Below, in pieces: positions 24,039 through 33,073 of a stretch of DNA of 64,000 nucleotides (its first letter is position 1; each line of letters opens with the position of its first letter). The notes under the pieces were generated by a model, which searched no databases, was not told where the DNA came from, and saw only the letters and a list, made by a program, of their open reading frames with translations. The position numbers were made by a program, and so were the translations under genes. The stretch is from the IMG/VR virus record IMGVR_UViG_3300037086_000458, positions 1 through 64,000 of that record; one strand, written 5' to 3'. This DNA comes from a virus.

Positions 24039-24646
24039 TTTGCTTTTTCAATCTCCAGACTATTGTTTTTGGATGTATACCTGAAGGAGTTCTCTGTCCT
24101 GTCAGAAAATCCAAGATTGTGTGTTACTAATAAGGCATCCAATTTTAATTTCTTGGATAGGTGATCCATCAGTTTTCCGACATTTTCTATGTACTCGGAA
24201 TCTACGGCGTCAAATGTTTCATCCATAAGTAACAAACGTGCTTTTTTCATTTTTATAATACAGATCATTCGTAAAAGCAGGCTCTCTATCACTGATACAC
24301 TACTTCTGGAGCTTGGATCTACTGTTTCTCCATTATAAATAGTTTGAAGATTTATCTTTATTTTACTACCTCTTTCTTCAATATCTGATTTAAAAGAAAG
24401 ATTTTTATCCGGGAAAACCGTATTTAATCCGTATGTGATAAGCATATCCATTTTACTCAGGTCTTCTTTGACTAATTTATCTATAAGATATTTCAAAGCT
24501 TTTTCTGTTTTTATAAGTAATAGCTCTCTCTTCTCAAGATTTCTAACAGTATCTTGGAGATTTTTTTTAATCTCTTTTTTATTCTGGCAAACTCCATCTA
24601 AATAGAGAAGCCTTGCTTTAACATTGTCAAAAAATTCGAAATCCAT
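24035..24646 (-). CDS. Rad50/SbcC-like ATPase, C-terminal half
   Basis: The 203-residue protein begins with a coiled coil (about residues 15-65). It ends with ABC ATPase motifs: a degraded signature region (SSRSSVSVIESLLLR), Walker B LLLMDETFDAVD near residue 157 and the H-loop VTHN near residue 180. There is no Walker A or zinc hook. It completes 28861-30024, which has the Walker A and ends at the hook CPACG. The two halves are separated by about 4 kb in the same operon and presumably assemble with the Mre11-like protein. Confidence 0.7.
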   Translation of the reverse strand: MDFEFFDNVKARLLYLDGVCQNKKEIKKNLQDTVRNLEKRELLLIKTEKALKYLIDKLVKEDLSKMDMLITYGLNTVFPDKNLSFKSDIEERGSKIKINLQTIYNGETVDPSSRSSVSVIESLLLRMICIIKMKKARLLLMDETFDAVDSEYIENVGKLMDHLSKKLKLDALLVTHNLGFSDRTENSFRYTSKNNSLEIEKAK

Positions 24647-24933
24647 TATATTTTTTTCTCTTTATTGATTTTTTGAAGTTTTCTACCACAATGAGGACAG
24701 TATTTAAAACCAACTTCAATGAAACCTTCACGGATATGCGGTCGATCACACTCATTACATATTATTACTTTTGAGTTACTTTCTTTTAATTGGGCCTCAA
24801 TTAATAACTTTGAGTCCCTTTCTTTTAATAGTTTCCAAAATTGTTTGCATCGTTTGTCATTTGGTTGGACTTTGAGACTGCAAATAAAACCTATTAAACA
24901 ATTATTGCATTTTACGGATAAAAGATTAGACAT
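24646..24933 (-). CDS. Zinc-ribbon protein, 95 aa
   Basis: Several CxxC pairs (CNNC near residue 9, CNECDRPH near 57 and CPHCGRKL near 78) suggest two zinc sites in a mostly helical protein. It shares one base with the downstream Rad50-like C-half gene. Its function is unknown. Confidence 0.55.
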   Translation of the reverse strand: MSNLLSVKCNNCLIGFICSLKVQPNDKRCKQFWKLLKERDSKLLIEAQLKESNSKVIICNECDRPHIREGFIEVGFKYCPHCGRKLQKINKEKKI

Positions 24934-24999
24934 ATAAATCCTTAATATAGGTATTAATATTTTATTTTTTAAAAATGCTGTGTCTCGCTGTTAAATTAT

Positions 25000-25302
25000 T
25001 TATTTTACTTTCAATTTGTCAACTCGAGAATCGGTATAACTATTACATTTCTTCTCCAATACAGGCAAATCACAATTTAACAGATCACCTCTACATTTTG
25101 CAAGGTCATCTGCCGCATTTTTAGACTCATAGCTAATTTGCAGCGAGACTTCATTGAACCTTTGCCAGACATTCATTAGCTGATCTGTATGTCCTTTAAC
25201 AGTCTTCCTCAACTTAAGCACTATCACTACCAAAGCAACAATAACAATTATCACCGCAGCAGTAATAACACCTAAACTGAATGAAGTTACTTCAATATTC
25301 AT
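25000..25302 (-). CDS. Small single-pass membrane protein
   Basis: The start ATG at 25302 is preceded by GGAGGC at ideal spacing, so the longer form is less likely. The protein has an N-terminal hydrophobic helix (LGVITAAVIIVIVALVVIVL). A coiled and charged C-terminus follows, containing three cysteines. The layout resembles phage spanins, holin partners or inner-membrane anchors, but no specific family is recognised. Confidence 0.55.
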   Translation of the reverse strand: MNIEVTSFSLGVITAAVIIVIVALVVIVLKLRKTVKGHTDQLMNVWQRFNEVSLQISYESKNAADDLAKCRGDLLNCDLPVLEKKCNSYTDSRVDKLKVK

Positions 25303-25331
25303 AACGCCTCCGATTTGCGAGGCACAGCATT

Positions 25332-25583
25332 TCAAGCATGGTGAAGTTTTCCAGCTATAATAGCAACAAACTTATCTCGCACTTCGGAACACTGCGTACG
25401 AGTTAGATAATTATTACGAATCAAGTGATTGAGTTGGTCATCAACAACCTGACAAATCTGCGATAGCTCGGTAGTCTCAGTATCTACTTCAGCTATGGAT
25501 TCCTCGATGCATAGATCACATTTTTCAACAGTTGTGTGATGGACTATACCGTGCTTTTTACATCGTTTAAAATTTATTGGCAT
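25332..25583 (-). CDS. Unrecognised small protein with Cys/His cluster, 83 aa
   Basis: The N-terminus (CKKHGIVHHTTVEKCDLC) has the spacing of a zinc finger, followed by an acidic middle and a short helical end. It lies between the membrane protein gene and the sliding clamp gene. No family recognised. Confidence 0.5.
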   Translation of the reverse strand: MPINFKRCKKHGIVHHTTVEKCDLCIEESIAEVDTETTELSQICQVVDDQLNHLIRNNYLTRTQCSEVRDKFVAIIAGKLHHA

Positions 25584-25594
25584 TTTAAATCATC

Positions 25595-26761
25595 TTAATT
25601 TGATTTTTGGCGTATCTTTGAATAGGCCCCTACACCTACTGTCATATATTTTATATCTTTTTTTTCTTCTTTTACTGATTCAATAACTTTAAAGAAAGAT
25701 CCCGATGTGTTAATATAAATGTTTATGCTATCAGTTATAAAAGAAGAAATTTCTGTAATAAATAATTTATAATCCAATATGTGTTTTATTTCTTCTGTTG
25801 AGTCATCGTTGACCCTTTTACAGTTAATTCTTTCTTTTGCTTTTAAATTAGATAGCAGAGCTATATCTAAAAAGGAATTATCCCCAGCCCCAGATAATAC
25901 TATTTCTATACCCGCTCCTATCATGGTTGCTCTTGTGGACCCCAACCTATTAAGCTTTTTTACTAACTCGATACGATTTATCTCTGTAAAAGGTCCGTCT
26001 TTCTTAAGATAACTGAGATCCATCTTGGGGGCTTCAACAGCCGATTTTAGACAACTAAAATAGGTGCTAAGATTATCAGTGCGTATAACCACATCATTAT
26101 CTGATTCCCCTAGGATTAAAGTATCTTCGGGTATTTTTTCTAAAACTGATATAAAAAGTGGGGTTGCATTTTTTCTTATTTTTATATTATTTATGCCTCT
26201 GAAATTAGGAGCAACAAAATACCCCATTTTATTTAATCCGTTTGCAGAAAAAATAACGCCATTGTTTATAATTACAAAGTCAAATTTTTTATTTTCTTCA
26301 TTGGCGGCTTCAAGATATTTTACAGAGAATTTTAAGGATGCTAATAAAACCTCTCTGCTAATTGTGTGCGTGATATTAAGAGCTTTATCAACATTACTTA
26401 CGGTAAGCATTTTATCTGGCGGGAACGATTGTAATGTATTAAAAGACTGCTCATCCACTGTAGTGAATACCTTTAAAGTAAGGTTACTCTGATCAAACTC
26501 CATTTTAACGGTATCACTATCAATCTTCGTTAAAAGCTTATCCAACATCTTAGGATCGGCTGTAAAGGAGCATTCTGTGTCACACTCAATTACAGGGATA
26601 ACACTCTGGGCTTTTAGGTCATTGTTAGTCCCTGAAATTTTCATTTCAGTTTTTGTTACTTTAAAAAGTAAATGCCCTCTTTCAACTTGTATTACAGCTT
26701 TAGAAAGAGCTTTAGAAGATATGGCTATAGCTTCTTTTAATTTATCCTTGGATATTTTCAT
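25595..26761 (-). CDS. dnaN: DNA polymerase III beta sliding clamp
   Basis: The 388-residue length and repeated domain pattern match the bacterial beta clamp, which encircles DNA and tethers the polymerase. Supporting segments are MKISKDKLKEAIAISSKAL at the N-terminus, ATPLFISVLEKIPEDTLILGE in the middle domain, and the C-terminal YMTVGVGAYSKI. It belongs with the clamp-loader genes encoded rightward at 40474-47226. Clamp loading in this phage may thus be independent of the host. Confidence 0.8.
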   Translation of the reverse strand: MKISKDKLKEAIAISSKALSKAVIQVERGHLLFKVTKTEMKISGTNNDLKAQSVIPVIECDTECSFTADPKMLDKLLTKIDSDTVKMEFDQSNLTLKVFTTVDEQSFNTLQSFPPDKMLTVSNVDKALNITHTISREVLLASLKFSVKYLEAANEENKKFDFVIINNGVIFSANGLNKMGYFVAPNFRGINNIKIRKNATPLFISVLEKIPEDTLILGESDNDVVIRTDNLSTYFSCLKSAVEAPKMDLSYLKKDGPFTEINRIELVKKLNRLGSTRATMIGAGIEIVLSGAGDNSFLDIALLSNLKAKERINCKRVNDDSTEEIKHILDYKLFITEISSFITDSINIYINTSGSFFKVIESVKEEKKDIKYMTVGVGAYSKIRQKSN

Positions 26762-26764
26762 GCC

Positions 26765-27031
26765 TTAACCCTCTTCGATAACGGATAATTTTTTTGAGAC
26801 ATCTTGAAGTCCAGATTCAAAGAGAGCCAGCTCTTCTTTAAGCTCAGTTTCTTTCTTTTGGATAACTGATTTTAAATCTTTTGGCTCATATCCGGCATCT
26901 TTGATTTCCTTAATAAGATTCTTTAACTCTGCTTCTTTGCTTTTGCACTGTTCTTCCAGGCGAATTTTTTTAGTTTTTAATTCGTCTTGAGTCTTCTTAA
27001 GCTCTACAAATTTTTGAGTTTCCGTATCCAT
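26765..27031 (-). CDS. Short coiled-coil protein, 88 aa
   Basis: Nearly the whole sequence is heptad coiled coil rich in K, E and L (KKTQDELKTKKIRLEEQ). The gene lies three bases upstream of the sliding clamp gene and one base from the nuclease gene, within the recombination operon. A partner of the Mre11-Rad50 complex is possible, but this is inferred only from position. Confidence 0.5.
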   Translation of the reverse strand: MDTETQKFVELKKTQDELKTKKIRLEEQCKSKEAELKNLIKEIKDAGYEPKDLKSVIQKKETELKEELALFESGLQDVSKKLSVIEEG

Positions 27032-27032
27032 A

Positions 27033-27869
27033 TTAATCCTCTCCTACGCCGAGAGAAATTATTCCACCCTCGGTATCTGTGTGTAATTTGGATCTTTTTT
27101 TAGCGTTAGCTTCTTTTTTTTCTAAATAAGGATTACATGTTATCCTGTATGCACACCAAGCGCATGTTTTACTTAACTTAACTACTGATTCAAAAATCTT
27201 ATCTTTTTTTATGGCTTCTTTAGCCATAGCTAACTTATTTTTGAATTTTAACAGGATATCTGAGTTGAAATCTATGTACTGGATAGTTTTGTATTTATAG
27301 AATAAAAATCCTAATCTCTTAGGTAACTTTTCATGTTTAAGAAAATATAATAATGCGTAGAAAAATAATTGCTCAGGATCTACCCTATCTAAATGAGTTG
27401 TACTTTTACCATCTAATATCTCTACGGATCCATCTAGGCATTTTCTGATAAAATCTAATCTACCGTTTAAAATGTCCCCGCTTTTTTTAAGTTTTATCTC
27501 TATGTTTACTTCAGACTTGCACTCATTAAATAAAGGGAAAGTTTTTATATTCTCAAGTATGTCTTTAAACGCTTCCTCGAAGATCTCGTCAGCTGTTTGT
27601 TTTACCCAGGGATCCTTCCAGTTGACATAATTTTTTTCTAATATTTTTTCCCATTGTTTTTTTAATACAGCCCTCACTAATTCAGGGGTAATAGTAATCG
27701 TGCTGTTAATGAGGACGTTGGAGTATTCTTGAAAGAACCTTTGAATTAATATACCATATAAAGCAAAATATTTACTGTCTTCCATGGGTGGCTTTATACC
27801 ATCCAATTCATATTTAAATTTACGAGGGCATTTTAAATAGGTGTCATATTTCGAGAAGGATAGCTTCAT
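27033..27869 (-). CDS. PD-(D/E)XK nuclease (RecB/Cas4-like)
   Basis: The 278-residue protein begins with SFSKYDTYLKCPRKFKYE, the RecB/Cas4-type N-terminus with its first cluster cysteine. It has a nuclease core with GRLDFIRK and VEILDGKST (motifs II-III), then QLFFYALLY. A C-terminal CAWCAYRITC triplet could complete an iron-sulfur cluster. Such nucleases process DNA ends during recombination. It is translationally coupled to the Mre11-like gene. Confidence 0.8.
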   Translation of the reverse strand: MKLSFSKYDTYLKCPRKFKYELDGIKPPMEDSKYFALYGILIQRFFQEYSNVLINSTITITPELVRAVLKKQWEKILEKNYVNWKDPWVKQTADEIFEEAFKDILENIKTFPLFNECKSEVNIEIKLKKSGDILNGRLDFIRKCLDGSVEILDGKSTTHLDRVDPEQLFFYALLYFLKHEKLPKRLGFLFYKYKTIQYIDFNSDILLKFKNKLAMAKEAIKKDKIFESVVKLSKTCAWCAYRITCNPYLEKKEANAKKRSKLHTDTEGGIISLGVGED

Positions 27870-28864
27870 CTGAATATTTCCTTTATTGCTAAATCTGCTT
27901 GTTCTAAGTAATATTTAACGGAATCTATTATTTCTTTCTCAGCCTGGAGATTACTAATCTCGTACTCTATGGAGTTTGTATTCGTTAACCCTTCGTCCAA
28001 ATTTTTTTGTAATTTTTCTACAAATTCCTCTGTGGCCGATATTTTGTCCTTTTCGGCTTTCTTTTCTTCTAAATCAAAAACTTCTTCCGCAGGCTTTACC
28101 TTGAGTTTTATAGCCTGGGCTTTAATAGTAATTTTTCCTGAATCTTCTTTTGTTATTTCTACATAACCTATTTTAGGATCTCTTTTGATATTATCCTCAG
28201 AAGTAGTCCCTCTACTTACTGCTCCTACGTTAATGAAATATTGCAAATGTCCATTATTTACTTGTGTTTGGATACCTTGATCAATATGGTAGTGACCTAA
28301 GATATAGATATCGTAACCAAGCTCTCCTAATTCTTTATAAGAAAAAAGTTTGTTTTTAAACAGCACCCCTCCGTCTGAGGAAGAATATAAGTGTAAGGCA
28401 CAGATATTAACGTCATGTTTGTCTCTTTGTGCTTTGCTTGCGGTACATTCCCACTCTTTAAATTGGAACCCCATTAAGGATACGTTGACCCCTTTTATAC
28501 CTATCTCAATTTCTCTTAGTTGCGTTAGAGTGTTGCTGGTATATAATACTTTTAAAGGCTGCTCATCAAAATTATTATAGCTGCCCCTAAGATCGTGGTT
28601 CCCTTCGATAGAGTAGATAGGTGCCCCAAAATCTTTAAAAACTTCCATAAGAGTAGTGTTTAGATGGTGCGTATTTTTTATAGGGGCTTTTATATGATAA
28701 AGATCACCAGCAAACACATAAAAATCTACCCCTAATTTTTTCCCAGCAGCTCCTATTTGCTTAAGTTTAAGAAGTATATCCTTTTTATAACTTCCAAGAC
28801 GTGCAGAAGGATTAATATCACTTATATGAACGTCTGAAAAGGATATAAACTTTATTTTTGTCAT
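27866..28864 (-). CDS. sbcD: Mre11/SbcD-like nuclease
   Basis: Calcineurin-like phosphoesterase motifs occur in order: FSDVHIS (motif I), FAGDLYH (II), SIEGNHDLRG (III), ICALHLY (IV) and ILGHYH (V). These coordinate two manganese ions for DNA end trimming. The ATG at 28864 gives the typical MTKIKFISFSDVH start; another ATG five codons upstream overlaps the Rad50-like gene more. It should work with the split Rad50-like proteins at 28861-30024 and 24035-24646. Confidence 0.85.
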   Translation of the reverse strand: MTKIKFISFSDVHISDINPSARLGSYKKDILLKLKQIGAAGKKLGVDFYVFAGDLYHIKAPIKNTHHLNTTLMEVFKDFGAPIYSIEGNHDLRGSYNNFDEQPLKVLYTSNTLTQLREIEIGIKGVNVSLMGFQFKEWECTASKAQRDKHDVNICALHLYSSSDGGVLFKNKLFSYKELGELGYDIYILGHYHIDQGIQTQVNNGHLQYFINVGAVSRGTTSEDNIKRDPKIGYVEITKEDSGKITIKAQAIKLKVKPAEEVFDLEEKKAEKDKISATEEFVEKLQKNLDEGLTNTNSIEYEISNLQAEKEIIDSVKYYLEQADLAIKEIFR

Positions 28865-30024
28865 AATTTTGATCCGCATGCTGGGCAGCGATCATAAATA
28901 CTTAATTCTTTATCCACTTTTATTAGCTCTTCCCCGGCGATTTTAATTGAACTTCTGGTCTTATTAACATCGGTGACGAGATCCGCAGTTTTATCATATA
29001 AAAATTTCAAATTGTTTATAAATTCAATTTTTGTATCAGGTACTTCAGGTATTTTAATATCTTTAATATTTTTTAAGACATTAACAGAGGTTGCTAAAGA
29101 ATCATATCTTGATTGAAAGTTTCTGAGATTTTTGATCTCTGATAATTTGCTTTCAATTTCAGATGTTTCCTTTTCGGATATAATGATACTGTTAACTTCC
29201 CTGAGGCGTAAAAAATCTTTTTTTATATCTTGGATATCTGAAAGAAAATTTTTTATTTTATCACACTCTACTATGTTTTTCTCTATAGAAATATACGATG
29301 GAATCTCGATACTTTTAACTGGTTTAAATCTTTTTATTTCTTCTGTATTTTTTTCATAAATATAAAACCAAGATTTTAATCCGAAGATGTCATCATATTT
29401 CTTGTTTAGTTTTATTTTTTCATCATCAAGACTTTTAGCTACTATCTTTACCTTATCAAAATCTTCAAATCTTTCTAAATCTTTTTCGGCTTGATCAAAA
29501 TCGTTTTTTCTTAATTTACAAAGATTTGAATTTTCTCTTTGATCCCTAGCACACAAATCTATAGCTTTATAAAGCTTATCAAGACCGTAGATAGAAATAA
29601 GTAAGTCTGCGCTCTTAGTATCAAGCCTATCAACGAGGAATAGTGGAAAAAATTGCTCTGCATAAAATAAATTTATTTTTTCTTTGCCAACATTTAATAA
29701 ACCAAACCCAGCGTCTATAAGGGGCTTAGGAGGGGGTTGATTGCCAACCTTGTCATAGACATCCTCGTTATTTATCTTGTAGAAATTATTACCGCTTTCC
29801 TTATGCCATAGTAATTCTATGTCGGTTGTCTTAATTTTTACTTCACAGAATTTCTCACCCCACCTAATAAAGTCTGTACCTTGTTGATTGGTAAGTGCAG
29901 CATTAATGGCTCTTAATGATGCACTTTTACCAATAAAATTCCTACCTACAATAGTAGTGAATCCCTCAAACTTAAGAGATAAGTTTTTTATAGACTGAAA
30001 GTTTGTTATATCAACTTCGAACAT
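28861..30024 (-). CDS. Rad50/SbcC-like ATPase, N-terminal half ending at the zinc hook
   Basis: The protein has ABC-type Walker A GRNFIGKSASLRAI at residues 28-41 (GxxxxGKS). A long helical coiled coil follows from about residue 170. The C-terminus is CPACGSKL, a Rad50-type CxxC zinc hook, directly before the stop. The matching ATPase half is at 24035-24646. Two hook-bearing subunits could still dimerise through zinc. The break at the hook is the clearest place to split such a protein without harm. Confidence 0.7.
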   Translation of the reverse strand: MFEVDITNFQSIKNLSLKFEGFTTIVGRNFIGKSASLRAINAALTNQQGTDFIRWGEKFCEVKIKTTDIELLWHKESGNNFYKINNEDVYDKVGNQPPPKPLIDAGFGLLNVGKEKINLFYAEQFFPLFLVDRLDTKSADLLISIYGLDKLYKAIDLCARDQRENSNLCKLRKNDFDQAEKDLERFEDFDKVKIVAKSLDDEKIKLNKKYDDIFGLKSWFYIYEKNTEEIKRFKPVKSIEIPSYISIEKNIVECDKIKNFLSDIQDIKKDFLRLREVNSIIISEKETSEIESKLSEIKNLRNFQSRYDSLATSVNVLKNIKDIKIPEVPDTKIEFINNLKFLYDKTADLVTDVNKTRSSIKIAGEELIKVDKELSIYDRCPACGSKL

Positions 30025-31385
30025 TATCCTTGTTCTCCACTACCCATAACGGATTTAAGATCGTCGAGTTCCTCTTTACCATCTTCAGATATTTCAACGG
30101 AATCAATTTTGTCATCTACCTCAACTTCTAAAGAGTCATCGTCGAGTATAGATCCTTTTAACTGACTCCTAAGTTTATTCAATTCCTCGAGGTCATCTTT
30201 GGAAAGATCCTTTTCATCCATACCCTCAAGTTCCTTTTTCCTCTCTATCATAGCTTCTGTGCTGGCTGATGGGATAAGGTATGGGGTTACTGCTTCCAAT
30301 ATCTCAGAGTGTTCCTCTAAGTATTTAACAACATTCATTCTGCCTTGGATGTTAAAACTATACTTACCGTTAGGGTCTTCCCAGGAGATATATCCAGCAG
30401 CTTTATCTTTGAATACCTTTGTATTTTCCCCAAGATAAACTAAAGACAAGATATTATCTACACCTTTTCCGAAAGTAATGTAAATAGGTCCAGATTTATA
30501 GGCTACATCAAATTTATTTTTTACACATATAGCTTTAACCATCTGGCTGACCATTTTCTTTTCGCTTAATCCAGAGAGATTGCTAACACCCATTACGCTT
30601 TCTCTTTCACTGGTTTGCTTAAGCTCTATCCTTACGGTCGTGTAATATTTAGGTGCCTGACCTCCTGAGCTTATTTTCTTAGGACCACCATGCATCCCAG
30701 GCATCGAAGACATTTTAATATCTACACGGGTTTGATTGATAAGTACAAGGGCAGTGTTGTACTTGTCTAATCTTTTTGTTATCCAATTCAAAAATTGGCT
30801 TGTAAGCTTTGCATGTTTTCCTATCTGGACCATTTTTGTTGGATCTTCGTTATCTTCAGATTCAGGAATCATACCGGTAACTGAATCTATGACTATAATA
30901 GCTGGGTGATAAGCTACCATGGCTTTGGCTATTTTTTCCACGCCACTCTCAAAATTCATGGGAGTAATACCAAAAAAATTTGGGGAGTTTGTATCAATCC
31001 CTAAATTTTCTACGTAAGTTTTTTGTAGACGAAGGCTGTGTTCAAAATCTGCCCATACTACAGGCTCCCCAGCATCCAAAACATTTTTGCAAGCGAGGAG
31101 GGCTAGTGTAGTTTTACCCGTAGCTTCATCACCAAATATTTCTGTTACACCGCCTCTGGGGAATCCACCTGGTTCGTTATTTAAAGAGCCATTCCCTATT
31201 AATCGGTTCAATATAAGAGAACCAGTAGGTATGACTTCTATTTTTTTCATATGGAGATAAGTGCCTTCTTTCTCACACTCGGCCCTTAACTCTTTTTTAA
31301 GATCGCCTTTTCCTTTTGGCTTACTTTTATTTTCTTCAGGTTCCGGAGTCTTCTTCTTTCCCCAGGTCCCTTTTTTCTTTTGCAT
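30024..31385 (-). CDS. recA: RecA-family recombinase
   Basis: RecA forms filaments on single-stranded DNA for strand exchange. Walker A is GDEATGKTT at residues 85-93. Walker B is AIIVIDSVTG near residue 163. The DNA-binding loops include MHGGPKKISSGGQAPKYY. The protein is long (453), with a lysine-rich N-terminal extension and an acidic C-terminal tail like host RecA. It overlaps RuvC by 50 bases and precedes the Rad50-like gene by one base overlap. Confidence 0.9.
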   Translation of the reverse strand: MQKKKGTWGKKKTPEPEENKSKPKGKGDLKKELRAECEKEGTYLHMKKIEVIPTGSLILNRLIGNGSLNNEPGGFPRGGVTEIFGDEATGKTTLALLACKNVLDAGEPVVWADFEHSLRLQKTYVENLGIDTNSPNFFGITPMNFESGVEKIAKAMVAYHPAIIVIDSVTGMIPESEDNEDPTKMVQIGKHAKLTSQFLNWITKRLDKYNTALVLINQTRVDIKMSSMPGMHGGPKKISSGGQAPKYYTTVRIELKQTSERESVMGVSNLSGLSEKKMVSQMVKAICVKNKFDVAYKSGPIYITFGKGVDNILSLVYLGENTKVFKDKAAGYISWEDPNGKYSFNIQGRMNVVKYLEEHSEILEAVTPYLIPSASTEAMIERKKELEGMDEKDLSKDDLEELNKLRSQLKGSILDDDSLEVEVDDKIDSVEISEDGKEELDDLKSVMGSGEQG

Positions 31386-32040
31386 CCTCTAATCTCCTTT
31401 TGATTTTTTTAAAATCGAAGAACATTTCGTTTTCCCGATAGATATATCCGACATACTCTGTAAATCCTGTTTTTATACCTTTAGTAAAAGTATGCTTACC
31501 ACAAAAAACTTCTCGCTCATACTTGCCGAGATCTTCTTCTTTAAGATTTTTTAAAATAAAAAATTTGTAAAATCTTTTTCCAAAATACCCAGCCCAATAA
31601 GCGTCAGCTATGTCGTTTGCTAACCTGTGCCCTTGCATCCCTAAGATGGTTTTGGCGGCATCAACCATATGGGCTTTTCCGACATCTTGAACACTCAGAT
31701 CCGGTCTAACCAATTTTTTAAGCTGCTGTGGCGGGAATGCAACAACAAATGTGCCAAGATCCAGGAAGGTTTTATGTATGAATTGATTTAAAGCAAATAG
31801 ATGCTCTGCTTCATTACCACCAAAAAAAGGGGCTTCCATCCCAACAATATTGATGTTATGTTCAAGTAGCTTATCCTTAATCTGCTTTTGCTGTTTAAGA
31901 ATACGCTGGATTAAAATACCATCAAGTTCGGATGTTTTTAATAAACCCTTATCTATAAGCTTATCGTCTGGGCCATCTATGTCTAAAACAACATATCCGG
32001 CCTTTCGTAGAGATGGGTCCATCCCTAATATATAGGCCAT
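31336..32040 (-). CDS. ruvC: RuvC-like Holliday junction resolvase
   Basis: The ATG at 32040 follows GGGG at good spacing; an upstream TTG gives four extra residues. The RuvC catalytic acids are visible: ILGMDPSLRKAG (first Asp near residue 7), NIVGMEAPFFGG (Glu near residue 66), and ANDIADAYWAGYF (Asp pair near residue 145). It resolves four-way junctions left by RecA recombination and before packaging. It overlaps recA by 50 bases out of frame. Confidence 0.85.
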   Translation of the reverse strand: MAYILGMDPSLRKAGYVVLDIDGPDDKLIDKGLLKTSELDGILIQRILKQQKQIKDKLLEHNINIVGMEAPFFGGNEAEHLFALNQFIHKTFLDLGTFVVAFPPQQLKKLVRPDLSVQDVGKAHMVDAAKTILGMQGHRLANDIADAYWAGYFGKRFYKFFILKNLKEEDLGKYEREVFCGKHTFTKGIKTGFTEYVGYIYRENEMFFDFKKIKRRLEDAKEKRDLGKEEDSGT

Positions 32041-32050
32041 ACATATCCCC

Positions 32051-32085
32051 AAAAAAGGTACCTGTAGGACTTACAGGTACCTTTT
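32051..32085 (-). terminator. Rho-independent terminator, leftward
   Basis: A 14-bp stem (32053-32066 with 32072-32085, AAAAGGTACCTGTA) is followed on the minus strand by TTTTTT. It lies between the 32097-32738 stop and the RuvC ribosome site, so it may attenuate transcription into ruvC and recA. Confidence 0.65.
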
Positions 32086-32096
32086 AATTCGGTGTT

Positions 32097-32738
32097 TTAA
32101 ATGCCTTCCAACACGTCGCCTACAGCAACATCGGTAGCTGCATCCTGTGAGCCAGGAGCATCTACCCCAAGGAGTTCTCTAATCTCTTCGATACTGAGAT
32201 CTTGGCCTAGGTTGCTTTTTGCATCTTCTAACACCGCTGGATATTCAGCAAGGACCTTTTTCTGAAGCTCAGGATTCTTTCTCCAGATAGAGTCATTACA
32301 AGCTATGACCTCTATGTTCTGGAATTCCTCCACCTTACACTTGAGCTTTATATCATGTGAAATGAGGGCGAATTCATTATTGGTTTCTTTAAGAGTATTA
32401 TACATGCTCTCTCCAAAAACCCATGGAAGGAGTTCCCAACCCATCAACTTTGGTTTGCCATCTTTTACTTGGATATCATAAACAATAATTGCGGCTGCTA
32501 TTCTCCATTTTGGCTTGTTTTTTTCATAGCTGGTAGTGCAACAAATGGCTTTGCTTTCTTTTGTTGATTTACATACAAAGTATTTGTCCTTATAATGGAT
32601 CATGGCACCTTTGTATATATTTTTAGGGTCGGTAAAAATAATACCTACGCGGTCTGTTTGACCTTCTTTACCTTTGTAACTCTTGAATTTTGTGGAACGG
32701 ATGTCATCTCTTTCCATTCCAAAGGATTCCACTGTCAT
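32097..32738 (-). CDS. Possible single-stranded DNA-binding protein
   Basis: The 213-residue protein has a compact beta-rich centre (KPKWRIAAAIIVYDIQ, GWELLPWVFGE, ISHDIKLKCKVEEFQNIEVIAC) and an acidic C-terminal tail ending VGDVLEGI. This layout fits gp32-like or gp2.5-like phage ssDNA-binding proteins, whose acidic tails contact replication partners. It lies between recA/ruvC and an HU-like gene. No diagnostic motif is present, so the call rests on shape and position. Confidence 0.4.
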   Translation of the reverse strand: MTVESFGMERDDIRSTKFKSYKGKEGQTDRVGIIFTDPKNIYKGAMIHYKDKYFVCKSTKESKAICCTTSYEKNKPKWRIAAAIIVYDIQVKDGKPKLMGWELLPWVFGESMYNTLKETNNEFALISHDIKLKCKVEEFQNIEVIACNDSIWRKNPELQKKVLAEYPAVLEDAKSNLGQDLSIEEIRELLGVDAPGSQDAATDVAVGDVLEGI

Positions 32739-32749
32739 TGTAACTCTCC

Positions 32750-33070
32750 TTATAGAAATTGTTTTATAAAATCCCCGGGTTTATAAATGACACGGTTACC
32801 TCTAATTTTTTTTGTAACCATGCCTTTGACTTTTTTGTCAAAAACTTTTTTATCTTTTTCACCAATATTTTTGATAAGTACTGTACCAAAACCGCTTACA
32901 AGGTTTAGTTTTTTATCTTTAAGTAAATTATAGAAAATTTCTTCCGTTAGTTTTTTGTATATTTCTTTTTTTACAGGCTTTGAAAGAGCCCTCTTAAGTA
33001 CTTTTTTTTCTATTCCCCTACTGGATAATACATTGATAAGAGTGTCAGAAATAATATCTTCCATAGCCAT
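32750..33070 (-). CDS. HU/IHF-like DNA-binding protein
   Basis: The 106-residue protein ends in the HU-type beta-arm region: LVSGFGTVLIKNIGE then KKIRGNRVIYKPGDFIKQFL, which matches the GFGxF...RNP...IxFKPG pattern. HU-like proteins bend DNA for replication and packaging. The N-terminus is a basic helix pair. Length and pattern are close to canonical HU (about 90 residues). Confidence 0.7.
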   Translation of the reverse strand: MAMEDIISDTLINVLSSRGIEKKVLKRALSKPVKKEIYKKLTEEIFYNLLKDKKLNLVSGFGTVLIKNIGEKDKKVFDKKVKGMVTKKIRGNRVIYKPGDFIKQFL

Positions 33071-33073
33071 AAA

